DNA of 64,000 bases from Leishmania infantum JPCM5. Its lineage: Eukaryota; Euglenozoa; Kinetoplastea; Trypanosomatida; Trypanosomatidae. Below, piece by piece: positions 1 to 9,906 of this stretch. Both the position numbers and the translations under genes were made by a program. Under the pieces are notes generated by a model, which was given only the letters and a program-made list of their open reading frames with translations, was not told where the DNA came from and made no database searches. The stretch is taken from contig NC_009277.2 of assembly GCF_000002875.2 (NCBI RefSeq), forward strand, positions 459,353 through 523,352, given 5' to 3'. Position 1 is the first letter of the stretch. The number at the start of each line of letters is the position of its first letter.

Positions 1-707
1 AGGGTGGCGCATGTGGTGCGCACGGAGAGAACGACGGGTGTGCGACTGGGGAACGGGAAGGGGAGGGGGAGGGCGGCATCAGCACACTCTGCTGCCGGTG
101 GCGCTTCCTCCTGTTTGCCTTCCACTCACTTATGTGTCTCCCTGCCGCCGCCTCGACAGGGCCCCCTCAGCACGACCACGCATCGATGTATCGCCCGTGC
201 CTCCCTATCACGCGGGTCGACCTCTCTCGGCGTTCGTCCCAGATCGGCCTCCAGGCACGAAGGCATCAGGTCTATGGCTAAGAAGTCAGCACAGGCTCCG
301 CGTAGCCTCTCTCTCTCTATCGCTGTCTTCGTGGCAATGTTCCACGGGAAGGGAAGAGGGGGGAGGAGCTGATGATGACTCCCACCCATGCGGGGCGTGT
401 GTCTGCGCATCTGCTCGCTCTTGCCCATCCTCCCTTACTTGACCTACCGAGCTTTTTCTCTCCACACCTCCCTTAACCTGTGGGCCCGCACTCGAAGTCC
501 AACGCAAGAGGTGAGTCTACTCCCGCCCTTCTGCAGTCTTCACACACGTCTGCACGCACCGATACGCGCATCTCCATCTTTTCATTCCTTGCTGCTGTCA
601 TCAGCGTGCGGTCCATCCCGCCACCCGCACTTGCGCATCCGACGTCTCGCTCTCTCTCCCCTTCCCCTTTCGAGGAGGAGAACCTCTCCCCGCGCAGCGC
701 TCTCACC
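1..707. other. intergenic spacer upstream of first gene
   Basis: No convincing gene is seen. The stretch is C/T-rich with a CT run near 307-322 and several pyrimidine tracts followed by AG, the usual look of a Leishmania 5' untranslated and trans-splicing region. Short open frames here have no ATG-led, family-like protein. Confidence 0.5.
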
Positions 708-1616
708 ATGCTGCAGGCCGCAACGAATTCAAACGTGTTGCCGCTGAGCGGCGGCCGCAGCGCGCTGAACCACGGCTACTCGATGCACACCCTCGCGCGC
801 AAGCGCTTCAGGGAGAACACGTCTGCCTTAGCGGTGACGGTCGGCTTCGTGCTGCCGGCGTTGAACGGGGTCAACAAACAGCTGGACAAGCACGTCGACG
901 CCGGGACGGATGTTTCCATGGATGAGCTGATGCAGATCTTTGCCAAGTCTGGCAAGGATGCGGCGGCACTGTACGCCGATCGCATGGCGCGCATCGCCTG
1001 TCAGACGGGCCTGGCCTGCGCCCTCATCGAAAGCAAGTCCGCCTACTGCAATGCCGCCGTATACCTCTGGGACCTGTACCCCCGCCTGCACCAGCGGTAC
1101 GTCGGCGCCGTGCTCAGCTGGCTGCGCATCCCTGTCTTTGTGAGCAGCCTGCTGGGCCCGCACCCAACGACGCAGGACGTAGCTTTCCTGCAAGCCCGCG
1201 TATCGGGCGTCTGCGCCTTCGAGGACAGCCTCCGCCGCGACACCATTACTCTGTTCGGTGACCTCCTCGTTGACACGGCGCGAATATTGATCCGCCGCGA
1301 TGTGGACAACCCGTCCGAGGCCGTTGCCCGGCAGGCGGTGCTGCGCGTGACCGTCACCGTTGTCGGCGCCGTTGGCGCCGGCTTGGGTCGCGCTGCCGCT
1401 GGGGAGCGTGGTGAATACTGGGGCAACATCGCCGGCGTGATGGCGGGCCCTGCAGTTGCGGTGCAGCTGTGGACAGCGGTAAGGAAGATGCGCATGCTGC
1501 GCCCGCGCCGTGCCGTCGACGCCACCAAGAGCCATCGACACCGTCACAGCACGTCTGAAGGCTCGAGGGCTGCTGCCGCCACCGCCGGCGGTGCGCCCGC
1601 CACGGCGAAGGCGTAG
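708..1616 (+). CDS. conserved membrane-associated protein, possible pATOM36-like
   Basis: The 302-residue protein starts at the ATG at 708, where family-like sequence begins; in-frame sequence further upstream is low-complexity and 5'UTR-like. Seen: hydrophobic stretches around residues 40-55, 135-155, 215-235 and 245-260, a Gly/Ala-rich segment with GxxxG-type spacing near residues 220-235, and a basic, Ala-rich C-terminal tail after about residue 265. I do not recognise a catalytic domain. Inference: its place a few genes upstream of Mtr2 and the NDR kinase resembles my recollection of the T. brucei chromosome 7 locus of pATOM36, a mitochondrial outer-membrane biogenesis factor of about 36 kDa. 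That identification rests on remembered gene order, not on aligned sequence. A PEX11/GIM5-like glycosomal protein was considered and not supported. The CDS itself is secure; the function is open. Confidence 0.7.
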   Translation: MLQAATNSNVLPLSGGRSALNHGYSMHTLARKRFRENTSALAVTVGFVLPALNGVNKQLDKHVDAGTDVSMDELMQIFAKSGKDAAALYADRMARIACQTGLACALIESKSAYCNAAVYLWDLYPRLHQRYVGAVLSWLRIPVFVSSLLGPHPTTQDVAFLQARVSGVCAFEDSLRRDTITLFGDLLVDTARILIRRDVDNPSEAVARQAVLRVTVTVVGAVGAGLGRAAAGERGEYWGNIAGVMAGPAVAVQLWTAVRKMRMLRPRRAVDATKSHRHRHSTSEGSRAAAATAGGAPATAKA

Positions 1617-1904
1617 CACATCAGGAACAGAGAAGAGGGCGCCACAAAGTCGGCTTGCACGGAGACGGTGTCCTCGGTGCAGCATGCGTGAAGGTTCGAA
1701 GTGCTTACATGAAAAGGAGCGCTTCGGTGTCGCGCCGCATGGTTGCCCACGTCGCCGCCGCCGCCGCCTCAATCAGATAGACTTGTGTCCACCCACCTGC
1801 CCTACTGCCGTTCCTACGTTGCGCTCACATAGACATGCATGCGGCCCTGCACCACACACACACCTCGTTATCCATCTGCGCTGTGGTTGTGTTCCTTCTT
1901 TAGC

Positions 1905-2450
1905 GGCCCTGATGGCGGAGGGGACACCTCCGTGAGTGGCATCTCAGGGTCCAGTACCCCCTCCCCTATCCTATCCCTGCCACGTGCCGAGCCGCCTCTG
2001 GTGTTGACAGGGTCAAGCACCCGCGACCCAGCGAAGTCGGGGCGATGTGTCGCCACGGATGTCGGCGGTCAGGTTCCCCGCATAGGCGTTGCGTCGGAGC
2101 GCCATGCGGCAGTGAACGCGCGCCCGTGCCATCCACATGATGGGCGGAGCGTCCGCGTGCCTCGAACCTGTCCCACCCACGCCCCGGCCTTCACAGCGCC
2201 CACTGCTGGTGTGGCGGGGAGCCTGAGAGCCGCCCCTCCCCCCCCCCCGAGCGGGGATGCGCCAAGGCGGCGGACCTGCGAGGCGGCGGTGCGGGCAGAG
2301 GTTGAGGCAGGGGCCGTGCGCCGATGGCTGCGTCGGCGCATTGCTGTGCCGCGTGTGTCTACGGCCGGGCGTCGAGTGGCGCGGCGTTGAGCTCGTCGTG
2401 TATGGCTGAGAGATGGGCCACACGTTGAAGTTGCGCATTTCGTTGTAAAA
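1905..2450 (+). repeat. SIDER2-like retroposon, moderately diverged copy
   Basis: It shares long blocks with copies near 8.5, 33.1, 41.2 and 53.8 kb, including the segment around 2260-2360 with the GCGGACCTGCGAGGCGGCGG core and the following 'GGCAGGGGCCGTGCGCCGAT' block. The 5' part (1905-2140) matches the same order of blocks but has drifted. It lies sense-oriented in the presumed 3'UTR of the preceding gene, as described for Leishmania SIDER2 elements. The SIDER2 family name comes from remembered consensus and position; repetition within the window is directly seen. Confidence 0.7.
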
Positions 2451-2784
2451 GCTTGTAGTGAGGGGAGGAGAGGCGGCCGGCGCGCCCCGTCAACCCGCGA
2501 TTCTCCCTCGTGTGTTTCAAAGTCTCCACAGGGTCGTGAAGAGAGATCGGAGATCGCTGAAACGTTGCTGGGCTTTTCCAGACTGACAAGTGGCCGCCGT
2601 CCAGAGCACGCGCGCATCAGGCCGTCTCCTCGGCGTCCAAGGACAGGGCCGTGATGTGCGCGTTTTCATGATCCGAAAACTCACCCCCTCCTTGCCTGCA
2701 TGACCTCTTGGGTCTATCTTGTCCTCCGCTTGCACGGCATGGCAGCTGCAATGCACACGCACGCCCCTCTCGCTCGCTGCACTC

Positions 2785-2810
2785 TCTCCTCCCCTCTCTT
2801 CCTGCAGACG
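2785..2810 (+). promoter_or_regulatory. candidate trans-splice acceptor (polypyrimidine-AG)
   Basis: A run of about 25 almost pure C/T bases ends in CTGCAG at about 2808. This is the form of a spliced-leader acceptor. It would serve either the large gene at 3962, with a very long 5'UTR, or an unrecognised short transcript in this spacer. Confidence 0.35.
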
Positions 2811-3961
2811 GCGCGCCAGCTCAACAGAACGAGTGTTTTAGGCTCATCGTTTCACCAGTCACCACCCCGACAGAGACCGCCACCGTCAAGCATGTTGGGT
2901 GCACCGAGTCCGGCAGCAGGCGAATTCAGACGCCGTCTTGCACGGCTTCAGGGGTGAAGGGCAGACTAGGCAGCAGAGGCACTAACGGGCCGAAGATCCT
3001 GGCCGCCCTCTCCGCGCCGAGGGGCAGCACCATCCGCGAGAACCCTCAAAAAACTCGGAAGACAGGGCTGCCCGTCGGGTGGCCCGCTGATCGGCAGGTG
3101 GCACTGGAATACCGTTTCCGATAAACCGCGCAACACGGCTGCCGCGCTCACGCCTCGCTCTGCCTCGGGCCCTCTTCTCCACATCCGCTCACGCTGCCCT
3201 TTCCCGCTAAGTGTCTCCTCTATCTCTCTTTTCCCTCGCCTCTCCACGTGTTTTGCGGTGAGGCGTTGAAGGAGGGCATGCCCCCATCCTTCGAGAGATC
3301 GAATACCACCGGCGTCTGCGGCGTGGCGGGGGTGGCTGCAACGCCAATGGAGGCATGCTACACGTCTTCGGCGAGGAGGGCGCGAACGGGTGGGGAAGAG
3401 GATGAAGGGATGTCGCCGTTTCGGCGGGAGCTGCAGCGCTTCGGGACGCACCGCAACCACCCGTAAACAACAACAGAATAACGCACACGCGCCCGCGTGC
3501 TTCGGAGGATCAGCGCTGGTGGCTGCGCGTGGGCACACACACGCACACGCATACGCACGAACTTCATTCGAAGTCGTTTCCCCGTCTCGCATTCTTCTCT
3601 TTGTGGTGCACCCCTGACATGAACACCACTGCCGGCGTCGCTCCGTGTCCACCGGTGGCGCTCCTGCCATGGCACCTCTTCACCACAGCCCACCCGCTCT
3701 CTGTCCCCTCCCGTGCATGACACGCACACTCTCCCCCCCCCACACACGCACACACGTCAGTGCGTACGTGTTGTACAAGTACGCGCGTCTTGCTCCCCTT
3801 GCATCTTCCCGTTACGATCGCGGCCCGCGTTGGCGTGTGTGTGTCGCGTCCGTGCCACTGCTCTTGCCTGCCTCGCTTGTGCGCTGCGTTCTCTCCCGCA
3901 CTTACTTTGTTCGGGCACTCTCTTGGGCGCCGTTGGGCACGCCGCATCGCGCTCATCCACG

Positions 3962-6900
3962 ATGCCTTCGCGCTCGCAGGGGACGGCCTCGCTGGGCGGC
4001 AGCGTGGCTGATGAGGAGCACTCCTTGCGTGGGCGCCACGGCGCGGGCTGTCGCGGTTGCGTCGGCGAGGATTTCCACGGACGCCCTGCCTCCCGCCCCC
4101 TCTCGCCCTCCGCTGCTCCCGAGCGTCCCCGTCCACTGTCGCGCGGCGTCGACTCGTCGAGGAACCTGTCCTTTAAGTTTGGCGAAGACGCGCGCTTCTC
4201 CGGATCGGAACCCTACTCAGGCCGTGCCACGGCAGCCCCCGCCGCAACGGGGAAGGGCGGTGGTAGCGCAGATGCCGGTGCCGCACTCGCCGGCGGATGT
4301 ACGGCAGGTGCGGAGTGCCCCAGCAGAGGCGGTGGCAACGCTGCCATGGCTAGCTTCGTGAGCGAACTCCACGTTACGCACAACGGCATCGCAATACCGC
4401 CCATTCACGGAATACCACGCCCCGGAGGGCTGCCGTCCGAGAAACCGGCCGAGTATGCGAAGGTGAAGGACTGTCGAGCACCGCAGCGGCTGCGGATGCC
4501 GGCCAAGGGAGCTTTCTCCAACGCGACCAGTCTCGCCGTCCTTCAGCGGGTGCAGTCGCTGGTGAACGAACGCCAGGTAGAGCCGGCAGGGTGGACGCCG
4601 ATCGAGCCGTCGCCGATGCGCGTCGGCGCTGTCGGCGACGACGATACAGCGGAGGAGGGGTCCGTGGCGCAGATGCACCGGCGCGCCGCATCCCCGGATG
4701 GAAAATGGCCAGAAGTGGAATGGGCTGCGAGAGACCCTCGCGTCAGTGCCGCACGCTCACCCTCTCTGGCCCCCCACGGGTTTTCCGAGGCGTTGTTGAT
4801 GCCATCGGACGCGATGATGGTTGCTGAGAAGTCGGAGGGCGATGCAGCAGCGATGGCGACGACACACGCCATGCAGTACGCCGAGGACCGAGGCGGCGTA
4901 GAAGAGAAAGCGGCGCGCGTTCGGAGCTTCATGCCGGTGCGGCAACACCTGCGGCAGCAGCAGCAGCAACAATACCATCACGAGGGCCGGACAACCCTAG
5001 CACACGCGCGGGCGCCGACACGCTCTGCATCGCCCCCTAAACTCCCCTGTAATGAAGGTAACATCCAAAATGATAGTGATAACGAACAGTCGCCCCACCG
5101 CCAGCGCACGGCAGCGCCGATCGCATCCGCGCGCTGCGGCGACTCGATGGACGATATTGCTCCGTGCGCGATCCGAACCGCCGCCTCGGCACAGCGCTCC
5201 CTTGCCTGCAAACTCACCTCCGGCAGGTCGCAAGACCCGCCGTCTGCCTATCGCCCTGATAGAGCCCCCGCACCCGCGGCGGCGAAAGTCACGGCTAGTG
5301 CGGACCGCAAGCCCTCGGCACGAATGCCGCGTGGCTTCGAGCTTTTCATTGAGAAGGGACAGCAGCGCCGCGCCGAGGCTGAGCGCGCACAACACGCACG
5401 CGCTGCCGAGGCTGCCGGCGAGCCCTTGGCTGCCGCCTCTGCGCAGCATCATAGCAACGGCGGCACTGCGCCCTCGACGGGCGACCGGGCCACCACGCGG
5501 CTGCGCATGATGTCGGTTATGCCGCTGCCACGCGGGTACGAGATGCACGCGCGGCAAGGGCAGTCACGACGTGCCAAAGCGGTGCGCGAGGAGGAGGAGC
5601 GCCGTACCGGCGACATCGTCAGCTGCACGCACCATCCGCGGGTGAGCCGCCACAGAATCGTGTCCTCTTCCTCCGCACACAGCGCCCGCGCCATACGGCG
5701 ATCCCCACACCCCCAACCGCACACATCAGCGGCAGCAGAGGAAGACGGCGCACCGACTGCCGAGACACTGCCCCTGTCGGTCTTTGAGCGCCTCACCAGG
5801 AAAGCCGAAGGACGCGATCATCGCCCGCTACAGCTCGAGGAGCGCTGCGCGCCATCGCACCAGTCGCATTCCTTCAAGTTCGCGGCTGCTGCTGCAGCCG
5901 CGGCGGAGGACGAGCATGGTGGTTCCATGAAAGGAGGCGCTGCCGCTGCCTACAAGCATAGAGCGGCCCGGCAAACGAGGGAAGGAGGTGCGCAGCGCCA
6001 CAAGGCTCGTGGTGCTGGTCGCAACGTTTTCGACGACCTCCACGCGCAAGCACGCAAGGGTGCGCAGGCCGCTCCTGCCGCATCCGCATCCCCCAGGAGC
6101 CTCGGCTCACAGGTGCATGGGAGGGGTGCAGCATCTGGGCGCGCGTCGGCGATGGCGCCGAACAAAACGGAGACGGGATCGGCCGCAGCGGGCGAGGCGG
6201 GGGCAGAGGTGACGGCGCACAGGAGGTCGCAAGCGGAGATTGAGCAGCACCTGGCACATATGATGAGCCGCGAGGCGGAGCACCGCGCCAAGTGGGAGAA
6301 GCACCTCGTGGCCCAAGCGGCCGAGGAGGAGCAGACTAGAAATGGGCACGTGGTGCTGAACCCAAAGACGGACGAGTTGGCTGAGCGGGCGCGGACTCGG
6401 TACCGCATTCGCGAGGAGCGGGAAAAGCAGCAGCGTGAGCGTGAGGAGGTGCAGAAGGCGGCGGCAGCAGCAAAGAGGGCGCCTCAGCGCAGCGCAAGCC
6501 AACGCCAGGCACCTCGGTTTCCGAAGCCTGCCGAGGAAGGCGAGCAGGCAGCACACAAGGCTGTGTGGGGGACAGAGCCGACACCAACAGCAGCAGCACC
6601 GGTCAGCTGTGCCGCCACGGACTACTTCTACAAGCGCCAGCTGCACGCAAAGGAGCGCAAGCAGCGCCACCTTGAGCAGCTGCGGCTGGAGCGTGCCGAG
6701 GAGGAGCTCAGCGAGTGCACGTTTCACCCACGAATCAACGAGGCGGCTGGGAAGATGGCGCAGCGCCTTGTTGTGGAGTCCTTCCAGGGCGACTACGTGG
6801 TCAACGTGCCCGATAGATTCGCGCCAGCCACGACGCCATGGAAGCAGGTGGTCGGCTCTGACGGGCGCGCTGGGAGCGTGCCGCAGCTCGCCGAGTACTG

Positions 6901-7285
6901 CGACGCTCACGGTCATAGCCTGCTCGCCAGCTCGCGCAGCGGCAGCTTCTTTGGGGACCTGAGCCGAGCATCGCCACCGGCGCACTACGACGTGCCGTGC
7001 CCCTCGGAGACGCCGCGTCCGCGCTCGGCGGAGCGCGGGCTCGACTCTTGTGCTGGGATGGATTATGACGATGATCACATCCACAGGAACACCGAGAGCT
7101 CCACCTACGGTGTGCACGCCGTGGCGTCGCTGGAAAGGGAGGTGACGACGCTGCCATGTCATCCGTCTGGCCCGCTGGCGGAACAGCTCCGGAGCCTGGA
7201 AGAGATGCTGCGCGAGTGGAAGGAGATCGAACGCGAGTGCTCGCCCATCGCAAAGCAGCCCCGCAAGGCCGGCATTGTCGAGTAG
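3962..7285 (+). CDS. large low-complexity protein with internal basic repeats
   Basis: The 1107-residue protein is taken from the ATG at 3962; upstream in-frame sequence is CA-rich and UTR-like. It is Ala/Arg/Glu/Gln-rich and mostly predicted disordered or coiled coil. A Gln run lies near residue 335. A motif of the form aromatic-Glu-x3-Arg/Lys-x-Gly/Ala-Gln-x-Arg-Arg recurs near residues 458 and 524, with weaker versions near 606 and 689. Long charged helices follow at about residues 755-850, then a TFHPRIN motif at about 920. A similar TFxPxIN motif occurs in many trypanosomatid cytoskeletal and flagellar proteins, and the recurring motif faintly recalls FAM161/UPF0564 ciliary proteins. A cytoskeletal role is therefore inference only. 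There is no enzyme motif, signal peptide or membrane span. It is followed by a long 3' region carrying a SIDER2-like element. Confidence 0.8.
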   Translation: MPSRSQGTASLGGSVADEEHSLRGRHGAGCRGCVGEDFHGRPASRPLSPSAAPERPRPLSRGVDSSRNLSFKFGEDARFSGSEPYSGRATAAPAATGKGGGSADAGAALAGGCTAGAECPSRGGGNAAMASFVSELHVTHNGIAIPPIHGIPRPGGLPSEKPAEYAKVKDCRAPQRLRMPAKGAFSNATSLAVLQRVQSLVNERQVEPAGWTPIEPSPMRVGAVGDDDTAEEGSVAQMHRRAASPDGKWPEVEWAARDPRVSAARSPSLAPHGFSEALLMPSDAMMVAEKSEGDAAAMATTHAMQYAEDRGGVEEKAARVRSFMPVRQHLRQQQQQQYHHEGRTTLAHARAPTRSASPPKLPCNEGNIQNDSDNEQSPHRQRTAAPIASARCGDSMDDIAPCAIRTAASAQRSLACKLTSGRSQDPPSAYRPDRAPAPAAAKVTASADRKPSARMPRGFELFIEKGQQRRAEAERAQHARAAEAAGEPLAAASAQHHSNGGTAPSTGDRATTRLRMMSVMPLPRGYEMHARQGQSRRAKAVREEEERRTGDIVSCTHHPRVSRHRIVSSSSAHSARAIRRSPHPQPHTSAAAEEDGAPTAETLPLSVFERLTRKAEGRDHRPLQLEERCAPSHQSHSFKFAAAAAAAAEDEHGGSMKGGAAAAYKHRAARQTREGGAQRHKARGAGRNVFDDLHAQARKGAQAAPAASASPRSLGSQVHGRGAASGRASAMAPNKTETGSAAAGEAGAEVTAHRRSQAEIEQHLAHMMSREAEHRAKWEKHLVAQAAEEEQTRNGHVVLNPKTDELAERARTRYRIREEREKQQREREEVQKAAAAAKRAPQRSASQRQAPRFPKPAEEGEQAAHKAVWGTEPTPTAAAPVSCAATDYFYKRQLHAKERKQRHLEQLRLERAEEELSECTFHPRINEAAGKMAQRLVVESFQGDYVVNVPDRFAPATTPWKQVVGSDGRAGSVPQLAEYCDAHGHSLLASSRSGSFFGDLSRASPPAHYDVPCPSETPRPRSAERGLDSCAGMDYDDDHIHRNTESSTYGVHAVASLEREVTTLPCHPSGPLAEQLRSLEEMLREWKEIERECSPIAKQPRKAGIVE

Positions 7286-9906
7286 GTCGAGCAGGTGCCG
7301 CCGAAGCAGGAAAAGAGTGAAGGCGAAAGGGGAGGGGGAAGGGCGGACGGCGCCGCATCGCGGTTAGGCAGACATGCTGCCCTCCGTGTACGCGCCGCGT
7401 TCTGCGCGAGCGCTCACGCCCTTCCTTCTTCCTCTCCTCACAGCCTACCGCACGGCTCGGGCCTGCGGGTGGGAGGAGGAGGGCGCCGTTGCACAGCCAC
7501 ACGTCTAAGAGCGGCTCTTCTCTCTGTCTGGTGCGGTTTGCTGCTCCGTTTCTGCGGGTGCGCGCGTGTATGTACGCTGGGCACGCCGGCCGACACACCA
7601 ACAGGACACCCTTCTCTCTTCTGCACCGCAGCGACACGCGTCCTCATCGCTAAATTTCTGTTTATGCGTTTTCCATGTCTCTGAAGAGTTGGCAATGAGG
7701 GCGCTCCGGCAAACGGTGCCTGACACGTCCCTCTCCCGTCCTCCGCTCCCCTCCGTGACGCCGGTGCAGCAGCTGCTGCTGCTGCGCGCGTCGTGGCCAC
7801 AACCATTGGGGAGGAGGGGGGAGGGATAGGCAGGCGGATATCCGTTGATGTTTCCGTTTTCTGCGGCGGCTGCCCTGTGTCTGTGTACGCGCCTGTGTGC
7901 CTGTCGCCCGTGTGCGAGTGGCTCCTCACGTCTTTTTCCGGCTGTTGCGGCCAGCGACGTCGTCACGGTGATGGGGTCATGGTGCGTGCATTTTCACTCG
8001 GCCCGCCCACCCGCCAGACGGAAAGCCTGCTGACGGTCTTGCGCCCTTCAGCTGGCCGCCTTGGCTCCCCCCTCCCCCGAGTGCCTCCCCTCTTCCTCTG
8101 CACCCATCTCCCGCGCGATCTCTGGCACACCCCTCAGCGCACACGAACGCAGCGAGCCTTCATCATCGGCATCGTCTTATGCTTTGCGCATGCGTGCAGG
8201 TGTGTGCGCTGGGGCACGCGTATCCGCCTTTTTCATGTTGCTGCCACATATTGTTTTTCCTTTTTTGGACCTGCTCCACAGGAGCTGCTGATCACGATGC
8301 GGATGGAACCCTCGCCCGCGCCTCTGCCACACCACCTCCCCTCCATTGCACGCATGAGCTTGTGAAGAGACTTGCGTGTGAGAGTGTGCCGTTGTCGATG
8401 CACCTCCCCCCTTCACCCCCACCCACCCCTCCCTTCTGTTGGCGCGTGCATCATCAACGACGTGCCGAGCCCAAAACTCTGTACCGCGGCATTAAATCTC
8501 TTGACATCTTCTTGTGGTGTGTGCTTGCGTGTGCGTGTGTGCCGCGACGACGTGGGAGGGAGGGGGGAGCGCAGAGCGGTGTGGCGCTACGCATGTCGGC
8601 CATCAGATCCTGGATGGCGTTGCGTCGGAGCCACCCGCGGCCGCGGACACGTTTGTGGCACCCGTATGACAGGCGAAGCGTCCGCGTGCCTCGAGCCTGT
8701 CCCACCCACGCCCCGGCCTTCACAGCGCCCACTGCTGGTGTGGCGGGGAGCCTGAGAGCCGCCCCTCCCCCCCCCCCCCCGAGCGGGGATGCGCCAAGGC
8801 GGCGGACCTGCGAGGCGGCGGTGCGGGCAGAGGTTGAGGCAGGGGCCGTGCGCCGATGGCTGCGTCGGCGCATTGCTGTGCCGCGTGTGTCTACGGCCGG
8901 GCGTCGAGTGGCGCGGCGTTGAGCTCGTGCTCTGCGGCAAATACATGGACGCGTGAAAGAAATGTAACGCTGTACCTCTTTGTTGACGTCTCTGTGTGTG
9001 CTTGTGCATGACAGTGTCTGTGCGGTGGCGGCGCAGTTCTGCCGCACACATCTCACATCATCGTCATAGCTGCCGGCTGCTGCAGCGGTGTGCGTTGCTT
9101 CCTCCACCGCACTGTTATCACGAGCGTCAATACTACGAAAAAAAAAAACACTCTGACACCTACACACACACGCGCACGCCACCTCTTCCACCCCACCACC
9201 CGACGCACCCGCCTCAGCGATATTGACGCCTGTCTCGCTTTCCTTCCATGCATCGCATGTCTCTCGTGAGCCCACTCCGCTCAGGCCTCCGTCTGCGTGT
9301 CGTTCTGTGCACCGATGCGAGCATCGACCGCATGCGCTACGGTGCAGATATGCACGCAGACGCCGGCACGACATCCGCACGACACCCCGTACACGCATCC
9401 GAACATGACGCTGTGCCACATGCCTCATCTGATGAGGAGACGGATGAGCTTCGCTGATCGCAGCGCAAAGGAGGGGGGGGGGTGGGCGTCACAAGTGGTG
9501 CGCCCTGACCGCATCCTGTTCTTGCCGTGGTCTCAGGGGCACCACCCGCCGCGGTCATCGTCACCACCGCCGCCTCACCGAACCTCATCTACGCGGGCGT
9601 ATATGCGCACCCCTACCCCTGTATGTCTTTCACAGCATCGGCGTTGGACGCGCTTACGCCATTACGCTGTCGCCGCCGTTCTCTCACCCTTCCACGCCAA
9701 CCCCCTCCCCGTTCATCTCTCGTGCGTCTCCCCGCATTCTGAATACGGTGTGCGCCATCCTCACAAGCACAACAGGAAACAGCGCGGGAGAGTGGGAGCT
9801 CGGCACGCATTCGTGGCCCTCCCCCCTCCAGTCTCTCGCCGCACACGCGCACACTTCTGTCCGTCTGCCCGTCTCTGCAATCACGTTCCTTCGACCTTCT
9901 CTGCTG
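7286..9906. other. intergenic region with SIDER2-like element
   Basis: This 2.6-kb spacer carries a well-preserved SIDER2-like copy (about 8530-8950), an 11-base A run at 9138-9148, a G run near 9471-9481 and several C/T tracts. Open frames here are GC-driven or lie in the repeat. No gene is supported. Confidence 0.5.
8530..8950 (+). repeat. SIDER2-like retroposon, well-preserved copy
   Basis: Almost identical to the copies at 33.1 kb and, in reverse, at 41.2 and 53.8 kb from the GACGACGTGGGAGGGAGG block through the 'CAGATCCTGGATGGCGTTGC' block to the terminal TCGTGCTCTGCGGC. A variable C run (8767-8780) lies in the middle of the element. It is sense-oriented downstream of the 1107-residue gene, where a SIDER2 could affect mRNA turnover. 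The 5' signature seen at 33.06 kb is missing or replaced here, so the copy is 5'-shortened. Confidence 0.75.

Larger units (their letters stand above)
1617..3961. other. intergenic region with SIDER2-like element
   Basis: This 2.3-kb spacer holds a SIDER2-like copy (about 1905-2450), a textbook polypyrimidine-AG tract ending near 2808, CA-rich runs at 3531-3560 and 3737-3760, and short open frames. A 21-codon ATG frame (2892-2957) follows the 2808 AG. An overlapping longer frame to 3124 lacks an ATG after that AG. Neither is good enough to call a gene. Confidence 0.5.

Noticed and set aside
2069..2617. Minus-strand open frames of 141-182 codons near 2.0-2.6 kb
   Set aside because: Repeat-derived peptides shared with the copies at 8.5, 33.1, 41.2 and 53.8 kb.
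2708..3124. Possible small gene after the splice-like tract at 2808
   Set aside because: The longer frame has no ATG after the AG, and the ATG at 2892 gives only 21 residues.
6107..7162. Long minus-strand open frame (351 codons) inside the 1107-residue gene
   Set aside because: It is a GC-driven shadow of the plus-strand gene, with Leu/Arg/His-rich nonsense composition and the wrong direction for the array.
8454..9428. Minus-strand open frame of 324 codons
   Set aside because: It runs through the SIDER2-like copy and C/G-rich spacer; the same peptide pieces recur in every SIDER copy, so this is repeat-derived.
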